A stretch of 64,000 bases of DNA, from NCBI GenBank assembly GCA_022606425.2, contig JAHDVF020001466.1, forward strand, positions 1,035,501 through 1,099,500, written 5' to 3'. Shown here piece by piece: positions 22,633 through 32,154 of this stretch. Below the pieces are notes generated by a model that was not told the origin of the DNA, did not search any database, and worked only from the letters and a program-made list of their open reading frames with translations. The translations under genes were made by a program, and so were the position numbers. How positions within the stretch are numbered: the stretch's first letter is position 1; each line of letters starts with the position of its first letter. The DNA is from Lepidostoma basale. Lineage: Eukaryota; Arthropoda; Insecta; Trichoptera; Lepidostomatidae.

Positions 22633-23859
22633 TAAAAACGTCAATAAGTTTTTTTTTTTCAATACAATACATAGCCACTTTGAAAACATTGTAGAATGTT
22701 ATAAAGTAAGCTACCAAAATCGATCGAAGCCATAAACCTATGTGAAATAAAACTAAATATATATTATAAAGAAAAGAAAAAGATATTTTTATTTTTAATT
22801 ATTTATTTATAAAGTAAGTTTAAAATAGTGCAGTAGATGGCAGCAAGTCGCCAAAACCTATCAAAACTAGAAGAACAAACGGAATAAAACTATGTCAATA
22901 AGAATAATTTATTTTCAATTTTTATAATCAAGTTCCACCAAAAATTTGTAATAACCAGCATTAATATTTTGTGTGTATCTAATTCATACATTACTAAATA
23001 TCTGATAAACCAATAACAAAGATACAAATCTGCAATTTATTGTATGTGGTTATAATTGTGTAATAACATAAATGAGAATTAAACGAATATTATTCAAAGC
23101 GCCAAGATAAGTAATGTTAGCTCTACGATTAGATTGCCGACGGATATAGGCCGGTATACAAAGTCGTTTCTCATCCCTTACGTGTAGTACACTCAAAACG
23201 TCAACTTCACTGTGTTTGCTGAGACTCTTCTTGTCAATCACCTGCTATGAATAAGGAACATGGAAACGCTTACATAAGCAACTGAACTCACAAATAATAC
23301 ACAATTTACAATAGTATTTATAAAGTATTACAGGTAAGTTTTATTCATTAATATTAAAATTACATTAAATAACTCACTATATGAATTCGTACAAATAACT
23401 CCAACAAATATAATGCTTAGATAAAAGTTCCATTTCGATAGTATGTATTAAACATATAAAGGTACCTTCTTCATAAGTTCTACAAACGAGTCGGAAAAAT
23501 GACATAAACAATCTAATATATTTTTATGCCGTACATATTTTTTCTAGATATTTAATTATTAACAATCAATTTGATATATTTTTTACAGATTAGAGTCAAC
23601 TTTCAATACAATATATTTAACATAAATCACTTTGGAAAATGAAAATAACGTTGATGGTTGAGGTATTAATTTTGTAAAACTCCATTATTAATTTATTAGG
23701 AATTTTTGAGATTTATTCAATTTTTGAGCTCAAAAAATCATAGAAATTCAGTTGTAAATTTACTTATCATCCATTGTTAGTTTTAAGAAAAACCTTAAAA
23801 TGGTTTTATTTAACAATTTTAATATTTGCATTATATAATATCCCCCCACCCTTAAGTTT

Positions 23860-24030
23860 TCTAAAATCAATATAAGGACACACCGTTTGGCGATTAGGTT
23901 CAGTTTGGTAATCCCCTCGCAAGGCGAAATAAATTTGTCACAATTTATATAATTTATATAAATTAAATCCAAGAAAAACCACTAAACAATCGTGTTTACT
24001 ATTATAAATTAAATTGAAAATAATGTTGTT
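23860..24030 (+). repeat. P7 fragment (hammerhead-like, AAATTT stem III)
   Basis: Plus strand has TTTGGTAAT, ccctcgcaaGGCGAAATAAATTTGTCAC and the P7 tail tataaattaaatccaagaa. Same order as the arms of the palindrome at 24.9 kb, with substitutions in the core. Confidence 0.5.
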
Positions 24031-24190
24031 TATAATCCACAAAATATTAAAAATCACGATATGTTTTGGAGGAAGGTGTCCTCCGATATCTTCAGGTATA
24101 AATACTCGTATATAATAAAAACTAAACAATGAAAGACGTGTTTAAGTATCGTAATAGTGTTTCGGCCAAAACAATGCATTATTTGATAAA
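24030..24190 (-). repeat. P5 fragment followed by a P4-type tail
   Basis: Minus strand: CTGAAGA (24089-24095), GGAGG(acacctt)CCTCC, then AAAACATATC in place of GAAACATGTC. The stem II hairpin is intact but the GAAA box is lost. Next to it, 24140-24170 has the agtgtttcggccaaaacaat block found at the end of P4 copies. Confidence 0.5.
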
Positions 24191-24269
24191 TATAAAACCT
24201 ATTTTTCTTGCAAGTAGTACATTTATTAGATATACAGTTTCAAAGAAATAGAATTATAGTTAGACACAG

Positions 24270-24550
24270 CAAAGTTTAAATAAAAACGGTCGGAAGCCGT
24301 GGAGCCAACCAGTTATGAATAGGAAATTTTAAATTCAATCCGTGGCTCCTGATACCTAATTATAATTTTTTACTCTCAGCTGTAGTCTGTGGTTTGTGAG
24401 ATTTTCTACGGGTTAATTGGTTGATACCGAAAAAGGAAAACTTTGGACCAAAGCAGGATGTGCCGGATCTAGGGATTTAATAGCCTTCCTTAATGTTTTA
24501 GTTGCCAGAATGGCCGTGGCTATTATTTTATCATAGTTTATCACGATAGC
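24270..24550. other. Low-copy segment
   Basis: Contains an imperfect internal inverted repeat (aagccgtggagccaacc and ccgtggctcctgat), then gatgtgccggatctagggat and gccagaatggccgtggct. No repeat match elsewhere here; candidate conserved non-coding DNA. Confidence 0.25.
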
Positions 24551-24779
24551 TCCGTAAAATAAGTGAACCCTTATACTCAATATATATTATAAGAGTAATG
24601 CAAAATTTCTCGATCAAATCCAATTTAATCTATATTGAACTGTTTTAAACTTTTTAAAAAAAAAACTGTCTTATTTCAATGAAATTATTCTATGAAATGA
24701 AAAATTATATTCTTACACTATAGTTATGTTGATTTTCCATTAACAAAGGAATTTTTGTGTTACTCTAATAAACTCAAAA

Positions 24780-25035
24780 ATAAGAATTATAATTTATTTT
24801 ATAAAACTCCATTAAAATTTTATAATTGTAAACACGATTGTTAAGTGGACTTACTTGGATATAAATTATATAAATAGTGACAAATTTGTTTCGCATTGCG
24901 AGGGCATTCTCAAACTAGTTTGAGAATGCCCTAGCAAAGCGACACCAATTTGTCACTATTTATATAATTAATATAAATTAAATCCAAGTTAAACCATTAA
25001 ACAATCGTGTTTACTATAATAAATTTAAAAAAAAA
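24780..25035. repeat. Fold-back repeat P7, large palindrome centred near 24916
   Basis: Arms of ~100 bp are inverted around aaactagttt. Each arm carries TTGAGAA (24907-24913 minus; 24920-24926 plus). The left arm has GAAA then CAAATTTGTC, giving a fully self-complementary stem III (ACAAATTTGT). The right arm has GACA in place of GAAA. Stem II is short (GC/GC). TTGAGAA in place of CTGANGA would be a U3-A8 variant core. Confidence 0.55.
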
Positions 25036-25204
25036 TAAAAATAATTTTCGCTCATAATATGTGGATTATAATAACGATTTCGTGTTCCACATATAACTTT
25101 AATGCATATTTTTGCCATTCAATATTTACATGTTTAAATTTCATATTTAAAAAAAAGGTACTTGAAAAATTACTAATTAATTTATGTAAATCTATGTCTT
25201 TATT

Positions 25205-25340
25205 TTGTTAGTAATTAACTAACTAATAATAATAATAATAATAATATGCTAACTTTTAAAGCGCCGTTTTTGTGATGTAATCACCTCAAGGGCGCATTAA
25301 GACGTGTTTTAAATCTAAAAATCTAAATATGACCGCTTAC
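25205..25340 (-). mobile_element. LINE-B2 3' end
   Basis: Tail (AATAAT)n, then gctaacttttaaa and the hairpin gcgcc(25261-25265)...ggcgc(25291-25295), enclosing an inner GTGAT-gta-ATCAC stem (25272-25284). Only the 3' UTR remains. Confidence 0.8.
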
Positions 25341-25402
25341 TAACTAATTAACTAACCATCATGCCCTTTTTTCTCTGAAAGGGTAGGGAGAGAGGAAGGA
25401 CC
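25341..25402 (-). mobile_element. LINE-A tail fragment
   Basis: taactaattaactaaccatc, then a ggtagggagagaggaaggac block; truncated at about 60 bases. Confidence 0.65.
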
Positions 25403-25419
25403 GATATTTGTTATAATAT

Positions 25420-25690
25420 TATAAATCAGAGATCCGCCCCTGTGGTACGGAGCAGTTCATGTTGTAATATAGGATAAGGAATTTTGTTGTTCCGCCGTAC
25501 GCAGATCTACCTGTATCGTGTAACTCAAGGTATTATAAAACAATTACCGATCGCAACGAGTGCTTTTGTCTATGAGGCCTTTTATTGCCCACAGCACTGT
25601 TTCTCCTGTTAATCGTGCTGACAAATAACATACCCAGCCGCGGTCTCGACCTGACTAACCGCCTATCACCACGGAGAAATATTTATTTCC
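25420..25690. other. Low-copy GC-richer segment
   Basis: Contains ccgccgtacgcagatctacc, cgatcgcaacgagtgctttt and cccagccgcggtctcgacct. No repeat match or usable frame. Candidate regulatory or conserved non-coding DNA. Confidence 0.3.
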
Positions 25691-25927
25691 ATTCAATAAA
25701 TTAAATGATTGCAATTAGTAATGTATCAAAATAATAATTTATAATTAATAATAGGAAGCGCTTTATATTAACCCTTAAAGAGCGGCTGACTACATTCGCA
25801 GTCCAGAAACTAGACTGCAATTGCAGTTCACATTTGAATGTTACTTATAAACATATTAATTGTTACTGTTAAAATTTAAATCACTGTTATAATATCACAA
25901 TTTCTTTTTATTCACTGAGAGTGTCGC

Positions 25928-25963
25928 GACAGCTGTTTCGCCAACCGTTGTTGGCATCATCAG
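25928..25963 (-). ncRNA. Hammerhead ribozyme-like core (P4, left arm)
   Basis: Minus strand: CTGATGA (25957-25963), linker, stem II GCCAAC-aacg-GTTGGC with six perfect pairs (25940-25955), GAAA (25936-25939), CAGCTGTC (25928-25935). Stem III would be ACAGCTGT, self-complementary; the cleavage triplet is GUC. Stem I (CAC against GCG) pairs only partly, so activity is uncertain. Confidence 0.6.
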
Positions 25964-26005
25964 GTGTTATAATAAACTGAGTTTATTGTAAGTTTGCTGT
26001 AACAC

Positions 26006-26041
26006 CTGATGATGCCAACATCGGCTGGCGAAACAGCTGTC
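26006..26041 (+). ncRNA. Hammerhead ribozyme-like core (P4, right arm)
   Basis: Plus strand: CTGATGA (26006-26012), GCCAAC (26014-26019) against GCTGGC (26024-26029, one mismatch), GAAA (26030-26033), CAGCTGTC (26034-26041), then gcgacac. The conserved core is intact; stem II is slightly weaker than in the left arm. Confidence 0.6.
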
Positions 26042-26899
26042 GCGACACTATCAGCGAATAAAAAGAAATTGTGATATTATAACAGTGTTTTAAATTTTAA
26101 CAGTAATAATGTTGAAGTATCATAGTGTTTCGGCCAAAACAATGGACTACTTATTTGTTGTGCTACATTTGATAATGCCATTGACATACAAAACATGTCA
26201 TCCACATAAAAACAATATAAAACTTCTAGAAAACAGAAGTTTTCATTCGTATTAATTATCATACAAACTGTTTTACTTAGGTTACATTACTACTCGTACT
26301 ACAATAAATTGTACGTAATATTATGATAAAGTGAGAATATCTGTCTGAGCTGTAAATATAGTCAACCACAGTTCGATTTTTTTTTTACTGCAAATGAAGT
26401 CAACCGCACAATAGAGGTTAATATTATACACATAGAAACAAGATGGTGCTGGAAACATTTAAAAGAGTACATTCTAAGTCGTTATTGGCAATAAAAATAT
26501 ATCTAATGAATCTTATTTATTTATTATTTTTCTGAAGTATTTCCAATAGAGAATTGTTGTCGGGTGTGAAGGCTAGAAAGGTCTCATATCATGTGCATCA
26601 AAAATAACACTTCAATCGGCTGATAATCATGGGTACGATAGAAGGATGGTGGAAGGAAGGGCACACAAGGAAACACTGACCAAACAATGAAGTCTTCAGA
26701 TGTCGAATAAATACGCTTGTAGTAAAAATAATGCGTGTGTTTTATTTGAAAACATATGTATTTTACACAATGTTTTGTCATCGAGGCGTTCATATGATTA
26801 ATAATGCCCATGGGCTGGGCAATAGTCCTATTAAACCGCATCTCTTCGGATGTGGACATTTTCACGAGGCTACCCTCAGAAAGCGTCCATCTCTTTAGT

Positions 26900-27127
26900 A
26901 TTAAATTGCTATTTGCTTCTCTTCTTATTGTACAACAATGTTTATTTTTACTAAATTGTTCTCAAATATTTTTTTAATAGTCTTCCGTTTGTTTTCTTAT
27001 TATAATATCTGTATTTCTTTTTTTTTAATTGTTATTATTCGATTTTATTGTGATTGTAAACGATTTGGAATCGATATTATTCTGTAATGTTTATAATTTT
27101 TTTGAATAAATTAAATTTGATTTGAAT
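26900..27127 (+). mobile_element. Possible LINE 3' UTR with (TTTGA)n-type end
   Basis: T-rich stretch closing with aataaattaaatttgatttg, similar in style to the stretch ending near 7.92 kb. No coding remnant. Confidence 0.25.
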
Positions 27128-27659
27128 TGTCATTGGACAATTTTTAATTTATTTTCCAGGTTATTCGAATCTCTTTTTAGTCAGTAGATCAACAGCTTGA
27201 AGAACAATTTGAATGAAACCATCGTTATTTATGCGCTTAGTATTATCATCATCGATTTTCATGCTCTATGATTCGTACTTGGATAGCGGTGCATGGCAAT
27301 TATTTCCGAAACTACCGTAGAAAAATAATTACATAAATATACTCCATACCAGATCTGTAGGTATATGCAATAGATATACTACGTACACACATCTCGTATG
27401 CAATAGATGTTCTGGCCACGTTAAACTGGAAGCAATGTTTAGCTATACATCGTGTATGTAAATTATGATGATTTATTGGCAAAGAAGATCATCTTTGCAT
27501 TCAGTGATTATCTCACAATCATCAGATGCTATGAGTTATAAAAAATATATTGTATAATAAATTGTTATAAAACGGTTTAGTTTCGATAAAAATCAAACAG
27601 AACTATTTTAATAGGATTATAAAAAGAAGCTCGTCTCTATAAAGTCGTGAAAAAATATT

Positions 27660-27830
27660 TAATGAACACATTGTAGAGATATAACTCTTAGAGATTGGAT
27701 ACCTTGCGATAAGATTCGCAGAACTTGCAAGATTAATGACATAATGAGGTGGAGCAGGCAAAGAAGATGATTCTGGAGGGAGTTTGGTCATGTAATGAAG
27801 CTGGACGTTTTCATCACATGACCAAAGTTG
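27660..27830 (+). mobile_element. LINE-C ORF2 C-terminal fragment
   Basis: Plus strand encodes TLRDWIPCDKIRRTCKINDI, MRWSRQRR then stop and FWREFGHVMKLD. Same order as the LINE-C copy at 33.7 kb (IREICEVEDIIRWSR). The downstream GRPPKRW part is missing. The minus-strand 62-codon frame is a shadow. Confidence 0.65.
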
Positions 27831-28004
27831 ATATCCTGTCTAAACAGATTTCAATATCTATATAATGGGAGAAAAATATGGTAAATATTGTATTGAACGC
27901 GTATTTTGCTGCTATCGCTAAAGAATTTAAAATTGGATAAGAAACTGAAAAATATACCTTAAATTTTTTAAATATTTAGAACATATAGATCTTTAACTTT
28001 CCTT

Positions 28005-28150
28005 CAGAGGAACACTCCGGGCCACACAAATCATGCCCCTGCGTAAACTAACAACCCACCAAATCACCTTCCAACAATGTTCCCATCAGACGTAAGAGGA
28101 ATAGCCACATGAGCTGAACCTCTGTAAGCCAAAAGATCCAAGTCCAAGTC
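28005..28150 (+). mobile_element. LINE-G (Jockey-like) 3' UTR copy
   Basis: About 140 bases (gaggaacactccgggccac, ccttccaacaatgttcccat, gacgtaagaggaatagccac, ggccagaagatcc-type block) match the 3' end of the coding LINE-G copy at 48.9-49.2 kb almost base for base. Only the last codons and the 3' UTR are present. Confidence 0.75.
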
Positions 28151-28199
28151 TTAAAATTTAATCGATTGTAAGAGCGTAGTTACTCTAATAGAAAAATGT

Positions 28200-28285
28200 A
28201 AGTGAAAACAATTAATACGAATAAAAACGTCTGTTTTCTGATTATCAAATGTGTGCATTTGATAATGCCTCAGACTTGTCGAAGT
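28200..28285 (+). repeat. P1 remnant
   Basis: Contains aatacgaataaaaacgtctg on the left and, at 28257-28280, ATTTGATAATGCC then CAGACTTGTC. This keeps the TTGATAA box but not GAAA. Confidence 0.5.
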
Positions 28286-28374
28286 TTAAGGAAAAAAAAT
28301 CATAATATTGGATCTTGGGTTTTTCTTGTATTTTAATATTCTTTCCTGATATTGAAAGCTTTATCTAGTAACAT

Positions 28375-28406
28375 GTAATATTTAGTTTTTACAAACTAAA
28401 TATTAC
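28375..28406. repeat. Short perfect hairpin
   Basis: gtaatatttagttt and its reverse complement aaactaaatattac flank a 4-base loop. A+T-rich; it is followed by ordinary sequence, so no function is implied. Confidence 0.6.
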
Positions 28407-28533
28407 AATTGTCTTAAACCAATTCTCGTAAAAATTAAGCTTGGTATAAATGTTATGCTTTGACAATTGTTCGTAATTTACGACATGCGTAATTGGTCCT
28501 ACTGAATTGGTCTTTCGAGATGCTGTATTCTAA

Positions 28534-28752
28534 TTGAATAAAGTCATTTATGTAACAAGTATTTCAATGTCAAGTGCTTCGTTAGTGCATAATATACGTA
28601 TATCAAATGCACATGTATTGGTTTTACAGCGTTACACTTGCATATTATACAATACAACCATAATGGAATGTGTAGTTTTGAGAGGGGAATATAATATGAG
28701 CGATCATCGACACGTTAGATCCGATGAAAATAATTTTACGGCACCATGTTAA
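28534..28752 (+). other. Unrecognised 72-codon open frame, probably not a gene
   Basis: ATG-to-TAA frame in otherwise repeat-free sequence. The translation (Ser/Val/Ile-rich start) matches nothing I know. No supporting neighbour or splice context. Confidence 0.12.
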
Positions 28753-29189
28753 AATGCGAAAATATCAGTGTAGTTTTACTGATTGGTTCATGCTTCTGAT
28801 AAACAACTTTGATAACTGGCAACTACTGATGTGAATACCATATGTTTTTTTTCAAATTGAAGCTAGATTCAAAGAGCAGACAATAATAATTGTTGGAGAG
28901 AGATTAGTAATTATTTAAAAATGACGTTTTTATCTTTTGATTAATCTCCACAGATACATATAAATTATTCTAAAATTGTACATATTTCATACGAGATACG
29001 GTAGATGGATTCTGAAATATGTGGTTTTCTAACACATTTTTACATTTAAAATTGTTCTTATGAATATTTGCGCATACGTTAGTTTTCGATTTAGACACAT
29101 TTTTTCAGACCATAAATATATATGTCAATAAGCACCCGATAACTACTTTTTTAAATTTCAATATTTACATTTATACTGGTTATATAGAT

Positions 29190-29281
29190 AATATAAATAA
29201 TAAATTGGATAATTTATAGAGCGCCATTTTCATGAATTACTCATCTCAAGGGCGCTGTTGAAAATGCTCCGTTTTCTGAAC
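29190..29281 (-). mobile_element. LINE-B3 3' end
   Basis: aataataaattggataattt tail region, then hairpin agcgcc (29220-29225) with ggcgct (29251-29256) and the block gaaaatgctccgttttctga. Same subfamily as at 40.2, 52.6 and 54.5 kb. Confidence 0.75.
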
Positions 29282-29570
29282 TAAATAATAATAAATAATA
29301 AATAATAATAAAATATATTTAGTACGAGGGCTGCACCTGAGGTAGTCGATCAGCCCTTCCTATCAGGAAATGATAATTTGAAAAGGTGTGTTTAGAGTCT
29401 CGATCTAAACTCTGATTGATTCTCAATGCACTTAAGGTCTGCTGGAAGATAGTTCCAGGCTGAAGGGCCGGCTACCGCGAAAGCTCGGTCGCCATAGTTT
29501 TGTGCTTGGACAGCGTTTTGGCACAGTCAATCTACCGATCGCAGAAGACTTAGCTGTTCGCAATGTAGAC
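29282..29570 (-). mobile_element. LINE-B5 (CR1/L2-like) C-terminal fragment
   Basis: (AATAAATAAT)n tail, then minus-strand coding: the YGDRAFAVAGPSAWNYLPAD-type block read across frameshifts (ctaccgcgaaagctcggtcg) and an N-terminal piece (LRTAKSSAIGRLTVPKRCPS). The 3' hairpin is replaced by cgagggctgcacctgaggta. Confidence 0.65.
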
Positions 29571-30275
29571 TGTCTGGCATTCAGGTTCTCGTTCATATAT
29601 CGTGTCATGCACGCACTTCGATTTCTCCGACTCCTCACGTGACTGACATTCAACATTTGATTTATTTGATCTTGCCACGTTTTCCTAGGCCCTCCTCAAT
29701 TTATATTTATTTATTTATTATTATGATGATTTGTATTTTAAGTGCGCCGTTTTGTAAAATCAATTACTCCAAGGGCGCACTAGGAAATGACTGACCGAAC
29801 AGTGCAGTCTTCAGATGTTTCTTAAATTTAACGTCACTATCTTCATACTTAATACTAACATGGAGGCTATTCCACGCCAACGGACCCGCAACGCTGAAAG
29901 CACGATCATAGAAACATGCTTTATTGGCTCTGACTAGAATCGCTATGTTGTTTGCACTTGTTTCTACTGATCGGAGTGAACGTTGCCTTTCCGTTGGCAT
30001 GGGTGTCACGCAGAGGTCCAATATATACGCTGGCGCTCTCTGGTGTCGAGCCTTAAACACTGTCAAACACAATTTATATTTTACTCGCTCTCGGATTTTA
30101 AGCCAATGAAGGTCCTTCAGGAGCGGCGTGATATGACAGCATATGATATACATCGTTAACATATACTTTTTTACCATTCTTTCATCATTCATAATTTTCC
30201 ATGTGTCCAAACTATCTTAATGATATTTTCATTATATTGTTCATAACACAATCATGCGCACTCTTACGACTACTC
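29571..30275 (-). mobile_element. LINE-A copy split by a LINE-B1 insertion
   Basis: 29571-29697 encodes the MTRYMNENLNA / RSRRNRSACM / NVSHVRS part of LINE-A on the minus strand and stops at ctaggccctcctcaatt. The LINE-A text resumes at about 30148 with cgttaacatatacttttt, accattctttcatcattcat and ttgttcataacacaatc. The break falls inside the DVNGARNRGRPRKTW-coding stretch, so a single LINE-A copy was interrupted by the element between. Confidence 0.75.
29698..30147 (-). mobile_element. LINE-B1, best-preserved CR1/L2-like C-terminus, nested in LINE-A
   Basis: The minus frame (to 29764) is open for ~120 element codons: TPLLKDLHWLKIRERVKYKL, TVFKARHQRAPAYILDLC, then the YDRAFSVAGPLAWNSLH motif and KHLKTALFGQSFPSAPLE. 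The motif set (LKDLHWL, YK, DRAFSVAGP-WNSL, FK-LKT-LF) is that of CR1/L2-group reverse transcriptase tails. 3' hairpin gtgcgcc (29742-29748) / ggcgcac (29774-29780), then (ATTT/ATT)n tail. No active RT domain remains. Confidence 0.85.
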
Positions 30276-30389
30276 TTGTATAGATAGAAAATGCAAATAT
30301 AAATAGGAAAAACCGTATATCACCCTGTCTTTATCCTTCCTGTCAATAATCAATAGGTGGGGCAAAAATTCATTACACACATTTTAATG

Positions 30390-30660
30390 GAACAACGTCC
30401 TACATGACAACACTTACGCAGGTAATCTCGCGTGTCCTGTGTTCCCGCCATAAATAATGCGTCCTTTGACATTTTACCAGTTTTCCCGCTAACTCACAGC
30501 GGAGCTCCTTGTGTCGCAGGCGCCATTATAATCGGGTTTATTAAAAGAGTAAAATGTAAAATGTACCGCCACACCGGCCCGCCATGTTTGCCCAGGCCCG
30601 TCTATGGGCCATTCGACATCATCATCTCCTGTCCTGGGCTTCAGAATCTTAGACTGTATT
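30390..30660. other. Low-copy GC-rich segment
   Basis: Contains gcggagctccttgtgtcgca, cgccacaccggcccgccatg and gcccaggcccgtctatgggc. The overlapping 78- and 73-codon frames on opposite strands are probably spurious. Includes a GCCATGTTTG YY1/Pho-like motif. Candidate conserved non-coding DNA. Confidence 0.3.
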
Positions 30661-30691
30661 TGAGCTAACTCAATGGTCGAAAAACATATCA

Positions 30692-31520
30692 CATTTTTGA
30701 ATGTATACAAAAACTTGTAGACAAATACTGGATTTTACCCATTGCGGGTTAATCTTTTTTTTCAAGGATTAATTGTATCTCAATAGAGACGAAGATGTTA
30801 ATTGTTTTCTGGGAACAGAATACGGAACTCAACATTGTAGCATATATACATCTTCCAAAAATTTGTCAGACTTGGACGTTTTAAACTGGCAACATTGTTT
30901 CTACAGAATGTCAATTTGACAGTTGACAGTTGATTTGTAGTCAGTACGTTTTGCCATTATACTCAGTGGCTCAATAAAGGTGTTCAAAATTGGACCTCAC
31001 GATTGCCCTGCATTCGAGCTAGCCGTGGGGCTCATTGTTACATAAAACCTATTATTAGAGGTATACAAATTTAAAATGAAAAAAACAAATTTAAATAAGA
31101 ATCAATTGTGTCTCAATAGAGACAAAGATGCAAATTGGAAACTGAATATGGTTGATCAAGGTGTTTACAGGATTTATGACCTGTCATTGGTTGGGTTAAG
31201 CGCACGCTTTATGTAATACAACATTCCCCATTCCACCCTTTTTTTTTCTTATGACCACCATGTCTGACAAATTTTTGGAAATTGTATACTCGTATATGTT
31301 AATCTGCAACACCACCCTTTGCACGGTAGTTTATTCAATCTACACACTAACGCCATATATGAAGATTGTATTTTAAGCATTAAGCAGAAGATCCTTTAAA
31401 CGCAATGTGAAAGGCTACCGCCATTTAGCGCATTGCTAGAAACTGCCTGGAGATGTCACTCCAATCTATATGCTATAATTTTGACCAGTCGTCTACAAGT
31501 ATTTGTATACATTCAAAATG
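30692..31520. mobile_element. M1 element with long terminal inverted repeats
   Basis: Left end catttttgaatgtatacaaa (30692) and right end tatttgtatacattcaaaat (to 31520) form ~30-bp inverted repeats that continue into cttgtagac. Inside are two copies of the tctcaatagagac block (about 30781 and 31113), the M1 signature cctgtcattggttgggttaa and inverted caccatgtctgacaaattt pieces, so the interior is rearranged. About 830 bp, no transposase coding seen. Confidence 0.6.
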
Positions 31521-31599
31521 TTGTAAAAAACATTTAAATAATGTTTATGTCTATGATATTTGCTTTATTTAATAGATAATTTTATGCCATTATTGTTTA

Positions 31600-31790
31600 A
31601 ATGTAATTTAGGGCATAGGGTATTGGGGATGGGTGTAAATACAAACAGGGATTATGTCCCTAATCGAATGAGAGTAACCAGAAAGAATTCTACGTGAAAA
31701 CCTCGAGATAAAAAAGTCCGCTCTCTGCTCTAGCCGAGGTAAGAAGAGAGCTATTATACCATGACCTTTAATTAAAGTGTGAACATTTAT
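31600..31790. other. No gene recognised
   Basis: Mixed sequence (tattggggatgggtgtaaat, gtccgctctctgctctagcc) without repeat match or frame. Confidence 0.3.
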
Positions 31791-32115
31791 TATGCACAGT
31801 TTTGATATGTCCCCGGTTCAGTTTCGTGCAGCAGCAAGTCCTGCGCGCGCCCGGAGGCGGCTCTGGTCCCACCGGCCCGCCATGTTGTAACGCCGGGCCG
31901 GCTGTCATTCCCGCGTTGTGATTATGATAAACGTTCACAGCGATAAATTAAAATGAAAAAGTTTCGCCTTGCAGCGCCGTTCGTGTGCGCTCGTGGGTTT
32001 CCGTCACCGCTCGGAAACCAAACCGGGGCTCGGGATGGAAAACATTTTCTTTCCACGCACACACTCATTAGCCAGATTATATGTGAATACCTACCCACCT
32101 ACGCGAGAATCTGTG
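31791..32115. other. Most GC-rich low-copy segment of the window
   Basis: Includes gcgcgcccggaggcggctct, caccggcccgccatgttgta, cgccgggccggctgtcattc and cgctcgtgggtttccgtcac. It has several CpGs and a CCGCCATGTTG motif (31875-31885). It sits between two M1 copies. A promoter, enhancer or first exon is possible, but no convincing frame or TATA/Inr arrangement is visible. Confidence 0.3.
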
Positions 32116-32154
32116 AACTAATCATTTAACCTAATAAAATCTTCTCTTTTTCTT

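Larger units (their letters stand above)
25880..26160. repeat. Fold-back repeat P4 with two hammerhead cores
   Basis: Inverted arms start with gttactgttaaaatttaaa (left) and end with the complementary ttaaattttaacagtaa (right). Each contains a core, the gaataaaaagaaattgtgat block and, on the right, agtgtttcggccaaaacaat. Related P4 pieces lie near 42.9, 55.9, 61.0 and 63.4 kb. Confidence 0.65.
25768..26421. mobile_element. MITE M2 split by nested P4 and P1 repeats
   Basis: TTAA at 25768-25771 and 26418-26421, with ends acccttaaagagcggctgac and the right-hand caaatgaagtcaaccgcaca (inverted) matching the 6.2-kb copy. The interior M2 sequence resumes around 26287 (gtacgtaatattatgataaa matches aggtaatattatgataaact of the other copy). 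P4 (about 25880-26160) and a P1 remnant (about 26160-26275) sit inside. Confidence 0.65.
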
